A stretch of 24,094 bases of DNA from NCBI GenBank assembly GCA_900543055.1, contig UQQI01000023.1, forward strand, positions 1-24,094, in the 5' to 3' direction. Within the stretch, counting starts at the first letter, position 1; each line of letters begins with the position of its first letter. This DNA is from an uncultured Mollicutes bacterium. Its GTDB lineage: Bacteria > Bacillota_I > Bacilli_A > RF39 > UBA660. Below, piece by piece: positions 7,483 to 14,849 of this stretch. The translations under genes and the position numbers were made by a program. The notes under the pieces are model-generated. The model saw only the letters and a program-made list of their open reading frames with translations, was not told the origin of the DNA and did not search any database.

Positions 7483-9093
7483 ATGATTTGTATTAAAGCA
7501 AAAAATATATTTTTTAGTAGTTTAATTACTATAATTATTGGTGGAATATATTATTATTTTACGTATCCAGTAATTAATCCTACTAGTCCAGAATTTTGGA
7601 TGTTTCTACTGGTAATATTTATTATTTTTAGTGTTTCTTATAACATTTTTAATTTTAATATTACAATTAGTGATTTTTTCAATAGAAGAAGTTATAAAAC
7701 TAATTATAATTATAAGATGTACTATGTTGTTCCAATTGCTTTTTTAGGAATAATTGTACTTAATTTTTTCTTATCACCACTTTTTTGTTCTAAGAGTTAT
7801 TATAAGAGAATTAAGGTAAGTGATGGGGATTTTTCTAAAGAAGTAAGTGAAGTTAATTTTAATAAGATGCCATTACTTGATAGAGATTCTTCTGAAAAGT
7901 TAGGTGACAGACAAATGGGACAAATGAGTGAACTTGTTTCTCAATTTGATGTTTCTAATCAATATACACAAATAAATTATAATGATGAAATTATTCGTGT
8001 TACGCCACTTGAATATAATGGTATTATTAAATGGTTTACTAATAGAAAAAATGGTATTACAGGATATATTAGTGTTAATTCTACTACTGGTAAGAGTAGA
8101 GTTGTTAAATTAAAGAATGGTATGAAGTATGTTCCTTCTGCTTTATTTAATGAAAATTTATATAGAAAATTACAATTTTCTTATCCAACATTTAATTTTG
8201 AAAGTGTAGATTTTGAAATTGATAATTCGGGTAAACCTTACTGGGTTGCTAGTGTTATAAAATATACTGGTGTTGGCTTAAAACGTGATGTTAGTGGTGT
8301 TGTTATATTAGACCCTGTTACTGGTAAGAGTAAGTATTATGACGTTAAAGATGTGCCAAAATGGGTAGATCATGTGTATGAGGCTGATTTAATTATTGAA
8401 CAAATTAATGATTGGGGAAAATATAAAAATGGTTTTCTTAATTCTTTAATTAGTCAAAAAGGTGTTGTTAAAACTACAAGAGGATATAATTATTTAGCAC
8501 AAGATGATGATATTTATTTATATACTGGTGTTACTTCTGTTATTAGCGATGAGTCTAATATTGGTTTTGTTTTAACAAATTTAAGAACTAAAGAGACAAA
8601 GTATTATCCTGTTGCTGGGGCTGAGGAGTATTCGGCAATGGATTCTGCAAAAGGACAAGTACAACAAATGAACTATACAGCAACTTTCCCATTATTAATT
8701 AATTTAAATGGTAATCCGACATATTTAATTAGTTTAAAAGATAATGCTGGTCTTGTTAAGATGTATGCATTTGTTGATGTTGATGATTATCAAAAAGTTG
8801 TTGTTACAGATAGTTCTAAAGGTATAAAAAAGGCAGCAGAGGCTTATTTAAATGAAGTTATGGATGATGGAGATACGTCTTCTAGTAAAAGTCGTGAGGT
8901 AGTAGTTAATAATTTGGTAAATGCAAGTATTGATGGAAATACATATTACTATTTTACTGATCAAGATGGTAAGAAGTATAAAGTATCTATTAAAATAGAT
9001 AAAAATAGATTACCTTTCTTAAAAAATGGTGATACTATAAATGTATCATTTGATAAAGAAAGCGATGTAATTAATATTATTGATATAAATTAG
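7483..9093 (+). CDS. Uncharacterised multi-pass membrane protein with large extracellular domain
   Basis: I do not recognise this 536-residue protein. Three hydrophobic segments at about residues 9-28, 38-58 and 79-101 are followed by a roughly 430-residue hydrophilic region that should lie outside the cell. That region has repeated short motifs of the type T(T)GKS at about 203 and 283 (STTGKSR, PVTGKSKYYD), with DVPKWVDHVYEADL following, which suggests related beta-rich subdomains resembling PepSY-like folds; this is only an impression. The start is uncertain: the ATG at 7483 lies directly against AAGGAG, too close to use it, while an in-frame ATT at 7492 is 9 bases from it and would give 533 residues. 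Its TAG stop overlaps the AGGAG of the DUF362 gene, so the two are co-translated. Confidence 0.7.
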   Translation: MICIKAKNIFFSSLITIIIGGIYYYFTYPVINPTSPEFWMFLLVIFIIFSVSYNIFNFNITISDFFNRRSYKTNYNYKMYYVVPIAFLGIIVLNFFLSPLFCSKSYYKRIKVSDGDFSKEVSEVNFNKMPLLDRDSSEKLGDRQMGQMSELVSQFDVSNQYTQINYNDEIIRVTPLEYNGIIKWFTNRKNGITGYISVNSTTGKSRVVKLKNGMKYVPSALFNENLYRKLQFSYPTFNFESVDFEIDNSGKPYWVASVIKYTGVGLKRDVSGVVILDPVTGKSKYYDVKDVPKWVDHVYEADLIIEQINDWGKYKNGFLNSLISQKGVVKTTRGYNYLAQDDDIYLYTGVTSVISDESNIGFVLTNLRTKETKYYPVAGAEEYSAMDSAKGQVQQMNYTATFPLLINLNGNPTYLISLKDNAGLVKMYAFVDVDDYQKVVVTDSSKGIKKAAEAYLNEVMDDGDTSSSKSREVVVNNLVNASIDGNTYYYFTDQDGKKYKVSIKIDKNRLPFLKNGDTINVSFDKESDVINIIDIN

Positions 9094-9101
9094 GAGAATT
9101 T

Positions 9102-9995
9102 ATGGAAAAATCAAGAGTTTATTTTACAAAAGACATTAGTCCAGATGGATTAAAAAAAGTATATGATGCATTGGGTGTTCCATTAAAAGGAAAAATTGGT
9201 GTAAAAGTTTCTACTGGAGAAGCAGGTTCAAAAGGATATTTAAAAGCTAATTTAATTGGTTCTTTTGTAAAAGAATTAAATGGAACAATTTTAGAATGCA
9301 ATACTGCATATCCTGGAAAAAGATGTAATTATGAAGATCATATTAAAGTTGCTGAAGAGCATGGTTTTACTTCGTTTGCTGATGTTGATATTATGGATAA
9401 AGATAGTGAAGTGAAAATTCCTGTTTCTAACGGAAAACATCTTAAATATGATATAATTGGTAAAAATTTTGATAATTATGATAGCTATATTAATCTTGCT
9501 CATGGTAAAGGCCATGCTATGGGAGGATTTGGTGCTAATTTAAAAAATCAATCTATTGGTATTGCATCAAGAAATGGTAAGGCTTATATTCATTCTTGTG
9601 GTCAAAGTGAAGACCCTAATGAATGTTGGTCTTGCAAGTATGAACAAAAAGATTTTATTGAATCTATGGCTGAGGCTGCAAAAGCAGTAAGTGATTATGT
9701 TGCATCTAAAAACAAACAAATAGTATATATTACTATAATGAATGCTTTAAGTGTTGATTGTGATTGTGATTGCAATCAAGGAGAGCCTGTAATGAATGAT
9801 TTAGGAATAGTTGCGAGTCTAGATCCTGTTGCAAATGATCAAGCATTTATTGATATGGTTTGGGCATCAACTGATAAGAATTCTCATTTATTAAGAGAAA
9901 GAGTTGATAGGCAATTTGGACGTCATATTACTGAATATGCTGAAGAAATTGGGTTAGGAACAACCAAATATGAATTAGTAGATTTAGATAAATAA
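9102..9995 (+). CDS. DUF362 family protein
   Basis: A cytoplasmic protein of 297 residues matching DUF362. Characteristic features are the opening SRVYFTKDIS, the KVSTGEAGSKGYLK segment (about 35-48), NLAHGKGHAMGGFG (131-144), and VDCDCDC (218-224), with EPVMNDLGIVASLDPVANDQA after it. Eight or more Cys, including HSCG (166), C175, C178 and the 220/222/224 cluster, suggest metal or iron-sulfur binding, but the separate ferredoxin domain found in some relatives is absent and the length is that of the core domain only. No reaction is established for the family. It starts 8 bases after the upstream membrane protein and shares its promoter; AGGAG precedes the ATG. A terminator follows. Confidence 0.88.
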   Translation: MEKSRVYFTKDISPDGLKKVYDALGVPLKGKIGVKVSTGEAGSKGYLKANLIGSFVKELNGTILECNTAYPGKRCNYEDHIKVAEEHGFTSFADVDIMDKDSEVKIPVSNGKHLKYDIIGKNFDNYDSYINLAHGKGHAMGGFGANLKNQSIGIASRNGKAYIHSCGQSEDPNECWSCKYEQKDFIESMAEAAKAVSDYVASKNKQIVYITIMNALSVDCDCDCNQGEPVMNDLGIVASLDPVANDQAFIDMVWASTDKNSHLLRERVDRQFGRHITEYAEEIGLGTTKYELVDLDK

Positions 9996-10002
9996 TTGTA
10001 CG

Positions 10003-10037
10003 GAAGAAGCAAAATTAATTGTTTCTTCTTTTTTTTC
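10003..10037 (+). terminator. Intrinsic terminator after the DUF362 gene
   Basis: GAAGAAGC pairs with GTTTCTTC (one G-T wobble) around a 10-base loop, followed by an almost unbroken T tract. Confidence 0.75.
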
Positions 10038-10056
10038 TTTCCTTATTAATTTTACA

Positions 10057-10065
10057 TGATATAAT
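10057..10065 (+). promoter_or_regulatory. Extended -10 promoter of the tandem ABC-FtsX operon
   Basis: TGATATAAT is a perfect extended -10 with no recognisable -35. It starts 25 bases before the ATG at 10082, so the leader is only about 10 bases and carries AGGTGA. Confidence 0.65.
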
Positions 10066-10081
10066 ATTTGCAGGTGATATT

Positions 10082-12325
10082 ATGATTAGACTTAAAAATG
10101 TCTCAAAATTCTATTATAGCAAGGGTGTTATTGCGACAGGTTTTACTAAAGTTAACTTAGAATTTAGTAAGGGTGAGTTTGTTGCAATTACAGGAGAGTC
10201 AGGTTCAGGAAAAAGTACACTATTAAATGTTATCTCAGGACTTGATTCTTATGAAGAAGGAGAAATGTATATTAATGGCTCTGAGACAAGTCATTATTTA
10301 GAAAAAGATTGGGAAGTGTATAGAAGAAAATACATTGGAAATATCTACCAAAACTTTAATTTAATAAATAGTTATACAGTATATCAAAATGTTGATTTAA
10401 TACTTTCACTAAATGGAACTCCACAAAGGGTTAGAAAAATGAAAATAATACGACTTTTAAAAAAAGTAGGAATGCTACGTTATAAAAATACAAAAGTCTC
10501 AAAACTTTCTGGAGGACAAAAACAACGAGTTGCAATTGCTCGTGCTCTTGCGAAAGATGTGCCAGTAATCATTGCAGATGAACCAACTGGAAGCCTTGAT
10601 AAACAAGCAGCAATGGGAGTTATTCATTTATTAAAAGAAATATCAAAAGATAAATTAATAATTATCGTAACACATAACTATGATCAAGTAGAAAAATTTG
10701 CTACTAGAAAAATAACTATGCACGATGGAAAAGTATTAGAAGATAAAAAAATATTACCAGTTAATAAAAACGATAATTTCATTGAAACTGATAAATTTAA
10801 AAATATAAATTTCTTTGAAAAGGTTAGACTAGGTTTTAGAAATACTTTTAATGTTTTACCTAAATTTATATTATTATTTTTAGTTTATTCTTTTATTGTT
10901 TGTGCTTTAATGGGAGAGTATTCTTATTTTAAACAAAGTGAGTATGAGATGTCTAAAGATGGAGTAAATATATTCTTTAATGATTATAGTGATAAAAGAA
11001 TTGTATTTAATAAGAGTGATAAGAGTGCTTTTACAAAAGAAGAAATTGATAATATTAAAAAGATTGATAATGTTTCATATGTTTCTGAAAATGATTTATT
11101 AAATGACTTAGAATATAATTTTGTTGATAATAATGAAGAAAATTGGTTATATGGAAAGATTAAGTCAATTGATAGATTTAGTGGTAATGTTGATGTTGGT
11201 AGGATGCCAGAAGCAGAAGATGAAGCAATTATTTGTGGAACAAAAGATGATTATTATTTAAGACAATCAACTGATTCTATCTTAGAAAAAGATTTTTATT
11301 TAATGTCAGATGCGAATGAACAATTAAAAAACTACAAAATTAAAATAGTTGGTATAAAATATACAGATAATACTGCTACTTCTCAAGTATATGATTACTA
11401 TGTTAATAATTCATTTCTAGATAGAGTTTTATTACTTACTCATCAATCTAATAGTAAGATTACAATTAACTTTATGGGAACTAATTACTCATCAGATCAG
11501 ACTACTACACAATTTAAATTAGAAGCGAATGAATGGGTAGGTCCAGGACAAGCATTTATATCAGATGATTTAAATATTTATTGTGATAAGAACATTTGTA
11601 AAAATAAGTCATTTAATGTTAATGTAAAAAATATATATTATGATGATAATAAGAGTTTTGTAGTTAATAAGACTTATACTAAAAATACTATTGGAAATAT
11701 TTTGTTTCTTCCTAATTATACTAAAGATAAATATGACGAATTTTATAATGGAATAGTATATATAAATCCAGATGACTATAATACTTTATTTAATAAAGGA
11801 ACATATCAAATGAGTGTATATGTATCAGATATTAAAAAGATAGATGATGTTAATAAGGCTCTTAAAGATTTATCATATAATACTTTAGAAATTAAAAATA
11901 CTTTAGTAGAAGATCCTGGGGTAAAGGTACTTAGAATTGTAAAAATTATAGTTACAACAATTCTTGTGGTAGTATTATTTTTTATTTCATACTTTATTAT
12001 AAAAATAATTCTTAAGTCTCGTAATACATATTACTCAGTACTTAGAATGTTAGGAGCAAGTAAAGGAGTATGCAGAAGTTTACTTATTAATGAATTGTTT
12101 AACTTTGCTAATTTAAGTTATTTTATATTTATATTAGTTGCTTATGTTAATAATATTGGTATTATAAATATTGGTTTTTTGAAGACTATTAATACATATT
12201 TTGAATTTAATGATTATTTAGTTTTATATTTTATTCTGATTATTATGTCTATATTAATAAGTGTAAGATATTCTTCAAGATTATTTAAAGACAGTGTTAT
12301 GAATACTTATAGAGAGGAGGCTTAA
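10082..12325 (+). CDS. ABC transporter ATPase fused to FtsX-type permease (first of a pair)
   Basis: A 747-residue fusion of a LolD/MacB-type ATPase and an FtsX-type permease. ATPase: Walker A GESGSGKST (38-46), Q-loop YQNFNL (89-94), signature LSGGQKQR (142-149), Walker B VIIADE (162-167), D-loop SLD, and His198 in VTHNY. A membrane helix at about 258-278 precedes a large extracellular domain of about 340 residues, then three helices at the C terminus, with the FtsX-like YYSVLRMLGASKG between them. Such proteins act in dimers as mechanotransmitters, acting on envelope proteins or expelling peptides, rather than as channels. The start at 10082 is chosen because the promoter and AGGTGA lie between it and any earlier start. 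One base separates it from the next, paralogous gene, which suggests a heterodimer. Confidence 0.88.
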   Translation: MIRLKNVSKFYYSKGVIATGFTKVNLEFSKGEFVAITGESGSGKSTLLNVISGLDSYEEGEMYINGSETSHYLEKDWEVYRRKYIGNIYQNFNLINSYTVYQNVDLILSLNGTPQRVRKMKIIRLLKKVGMLRYKNTKVSKLSGGQKQRVAIARALAKDVPVIIADEPTGSLDKQAAMGVIHLLKEISKDKLIIIVTHNYDQVEKFATRKITMHDGKVLEDKKILPVNKNDNFIETDKFKNINFFEKVRLGFRNTFNVLPKFILLFLVYSFIVCALMGEYSYFKQSEYEMSKDGVNIFFNDYSDKRIVFNKSDKSAFTKEEIDNIKKIDNVSYVSENDLLNDLEYNFVDNNEENWLYGKIKSIDRFSGNVDVGRMPEAEDEAIICGTKDDYYLRQSTDSILEKDFYLMSDANEQLKNYKIKIVGIKYTDNTATSQVYDYYVNNSFLDRVLLLTHQSNSKITINFMGTNYSSDQTTTQFKLEANEWVGPGQAFISDDLNIYCDKNICKNKSFNVNVKNIYYDDNKSFVVNKTYTKNTIGNILFLPNYTKDKYDEFYNGIVYINPDDYNTLFNKGTYQMSVYVSDIKKIDDVNKALKDLSYNTLEIKNTLVEDPGVKVLRIVKIIVTTILVVVLFFISYFIIKIILKSRNTYYSVLRMLGASKGVCRSLLINELFNFANLSYFIFILVAYVNNIGIINIGFLKTINTYFEFNDYLVLYFILIIMSILISVRYSSRLFKDSVMNTYREEA

Positions 12326-12326
12326 T

Positions 12327-14765
12327 ATGATTAGAGTTGAACATATTGATAAATATTTTAATAAATTTAAGAAAAACGCCATTCATGTTATTAACGATAC
12401 CTCTTTAGAGTTTGATAATTCTGGGTTAGTTGCATTACTTGGACCTAGTGGTAGTGGTAAGACTACACTTTTAAATGTTATTGGTGGACTTGATAAAGTA
12501 AGAAAAGGAAATATTTTTGTTAATGGTAAAAAGATTACTAGAAGAAGTCAAAATTATGTAGATAAAATTAGAAACTTAAATATAGGTTATATCTTTCAAG
12601 ATTATAAGTTAATTGAAGATATGAGTGTCTATGATAATGTTAGTTTAGTATTAAAGATGCTTGGTATTAAAGATAAAAAAGAAATTGATAAAAGAGTTAC
12701 ATATGTTTTATCAAAAGTAGGAATGCTAAGATATAAGAAAAGACCATGTAATATGCTTTCTGGTGGTGAACGCCAAAGAGTTGGTATTGCAAGAGCAATA
12801 GTTAAAAATCCAAATATTATTATTGCAGATGAACCTACAGGAAACTTAGATAGTAAAAATTCAGTTGAAATAATGAATATAATTAAGGCAATTTCAAAAG
12901 ATAAATTAGTTATCCTTGTAACTCATGAGAGAAATTTAGCAAAATTTTATGCATCTCGTATAATAGAACTTGAAGATGGAAAAATTGTAAAAGACTACAT
13001 AAATACAAATGAAGATGACTTAGATTATGAAATGACAAATGATTTGTATTTAAAAGATTATAAATTTATGGATAGACATAATAATATAAATGTATATTCA
13101 AATAATAATGAACCTATAAAATTAAATATAGTAATTTCAAATAATAATATTTATATTAAGAGTTTAGATAATAAAGATATCGAAGTTGTAGATGATGAGT
13201 CTACTATAAAAATGATAGATGATCATTATAGAAATATTTCTAAACAAGATGCTTTAAAATATGAATTTAATTTTAAAAATATTATTAATGATAAGTATAA
13301 ACTTAAATATTCATCTATTTTTAATCCTATTTCTTTTATTACTAGTGGATTTAAAAAAGTATTTTCATTTTCAATATTAAAGAAAATATTACTTTTAGGA
13401 TTTTTCTTATCTGGAATATTTATAATGTATGCATGTAGTAGTATTCTTGGTAGTATTACTATTAGTGATAAGAATTTTATTAAATGTAATAGAAATTATT
13501 TAATAGTTAATCAAAAGAAAGTTAACGTAGGAGAGTACTTTAATATAGAAAATAATTTAGGAGCTGACTATATAATTCCTGGAGACAGCGTTGTTAGTTT
13601 AGCTTTAAAAGTAGATGACTTTTATCAAACTTCTAATTATAGATTAATGATAGAGGGAAGTTTAACTGATATAAGTACAATAGATGAGTCTAGTTTAATA
13701 CTTGGCAGAATGCCTGAGAATAATCAAGAATTTGTTGTTGATAAGATGGTTCTTGATAATGTTATGAAGAATGAACAAACTAAGATGCTTGGACTTACTA
13801 GTTATAAAAAATACTTAGATAGAGATGTTGCAATTAATCAAGTTGGTAATAAAAAAATAGTTGGAATTGTTGATACTAATAGTCCGTCTTTCTATATGGA
13901 TAGATCATCTTTTATAAATGTTTTATATCATTCTGCAGGATCTCGTGATACGTCAATTGAATCAAGTGTTGTTTCAGATGATGCTGAAAGTACTAATAAT
14001 TATCCGTATGATGACTATACTTTATATAGTAATATTACTATGAAAGAAGGAAGAGTGCCTAGTAATGATTATGAGGTGATTGTAAATATTTCCAATAAAG
14101 ATGATATGCCTCTTAATAAAGAGATAAATAAATCTATAAATGGAACAAAGTTACGTGTAGTTGGATATTATATATCAGCAGATAATTTGGATTCTATGCT
14201 TGTTAATAGTAATACAATAAAATATTATCTTATTTCTAAAACTTCAAATATTTCTATATATTCATCTGATAAAGAAGAAATACTAAATAAAGCAGTTGAT
14301 GTGTTTAAATTAAATATTAAAGATAGTTATAAATATAGCAGAGATCAATATATTTCTAGTAAGAAAGATAGTATTAAAAGTTCTATTATAAGTTCTTCAA
14401 TTATAATTATTATTTCATTAATAGAGATGTTTTTAATGATGAGGTCTAGTTTCTTATCTCGTGTTAAAGAAGTTGGAATACTTCGAGCAATTGGTGTTAA
14501 AAAGTTAGATATTTATGTAATGTTTAGTGGAGAAGTAATAGCAATTACATTATTAACTTCAATCCCTGGTATCTTATTTAGTGCATATATTATGAATATT
14601 TTAAGTAAAATAAGTTTCTTAGATGGAACATTTATTGTTAATCCTATGCTTGTTATATCTGCCATTGTTGCTGTATTTATATTTAATTTAGTAATAGGAC
14701 TTCTTCCAGTATTTAATACTATTAGAAAAAGACCTAGTGAAATATTAAGTAGAACTGATATTTAA
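12327..14765 (+). CDS. ABC transporter ATPase fused to FtsX-type permease (second of a pair)
   Basis: An 812-residue paralogue of the upstream gene with the same domain order. ATPase: Walker A GPSGSGKTT (39-47), Q-loop IFQDYKL (89-95), signature LSGGERQR (144-151), Walker B IIIADE (164-169), D-loop NLD, His200. Both paralogues share KVGMLRYK before the signature. After the ATPase lies a roughly 130-residue Asn/Asp-rich linker, longer than in the partner, then a helix (about 352-370), an extracellular domain of about 320 residues, and three C-terminal helices with the FtsX-type VKEVGILRAIGVKKLD. GAGGAGG lies inside the end of the upstream gene, and the spacing of one base points to coupled translation. 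A terminator follows directly. The two proteins probably assemble together; the target is unknown. Confidence 0.88.
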   Translation: MIRVEHIDKYFNKFKKNAIHVINDTSLEFDNSGLVALLGPSGSGKTTLLNVIGGLDKVRKGNIFVNGKKITRRSQNYVDKIRNLNIGYIFQDYKLIEDMSVYDNVSLVLKMLGIKDKKEIDKRVTYVLSKVGMLRYKKRPCNMLSGGERQRVGIARAIVKNPNIIIADEPTGNLDSKNSVEIMNIIKAISKDKLVILVTHERNLAKFYASRIIELEDGKIVKDYINTNEDDLDYEMTNDLYLKDYKFMDRHNNINVYSNNNEPIKLNIVISNNNIYIKSLDNKDIEVVDDESTIKMIDDHYRNISKQDALKYEFNFKNIINDKYKLKYSSIFNPISFITSGFKKVFSFSILKKILLLGFFLSGIFIMYACSSILGSITISDKNFIKCNRNYLIVNQKKVNVGEYFNIENNLGADYIIPGDSVVSLALKVDDFYQTSNYRLMIEGSLTDISTIDESSLILGRMPENNQEFVVDKMVLDNVMKNEQTKMLGLTSYKKYLDRDVAINQVGNKKIVGIVDTNSPSFYMDRSSFINVLYHSAGSRDTSIESSVVSDDAESTNNYPYDDYTLYSNITMKEGRVPSNDYEVIVNISNKDDMPLNKEINKSINGTKLRVVGYYISADNLDSMLVNSNTIKYYLISKTSNISIYSSDKEEILNKAVDVFKLNIKDSYKYSRDQYISSKKDSIKSSIISSSIIIIISLIEMFLMMRSSFLSRVKEVGILRAIGVKKLDIYVMFSGEVIAITLLTSIPGILFSAYIMNILSKISFLDGTFIVNPMLVISAIVAVFIFNLVIGLLPVFNTIRKRPSEILSRTDI

Positions 14766-14769
14766 TTGT

Positions 14770-14804
14770 AAAAATACGGATTTTTTCTGTATTTTTATTT
14801 TTTT
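14770..14804 (+). terminator. Intrinsic terminator after the ABC-FtsX pair
   Basis: A perfect 8-base stem, AAAAATAC with GTATTTTT, encloses an 11-base loop and is followed by A and eight Ts. It starts five bases after the stop. Confidence 0.8.
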
Positions 14805-14817
14805 CCTTAAAATTTCA

Positions 14818-14826
14818 TGCTATTAT
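14818..14826 (+). promoter_or_regulatory. Extended -10 promoter of the pilin-LRR gene
   Basis: TGCTATTAT fits the extended -10 form TGnTATAAT with one change. Predicted start of transcription is near 14833, followed by TTGGAGG and the ATG at 14850. The earlier in-frame ATG at 14817 overlaps this element and so should not be the start. Confidence 0.6.
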
Positions 14827-14849
14827 CTTATTATAATTGGAGGATAAAA

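Noticed and set aside
10019..10081. Upstream start for the first ABC-FtsX gene
   Set aside because: It runs through the terminator and the extended -10; AGGTGA and the ABC family start fit 10082.
14817..14849. Upstream start for the pilin-LRR gene
   Set aside because: It overlaps the promoter and would put residues before the standard prepilin leader; TTGGAGG fits 14850.
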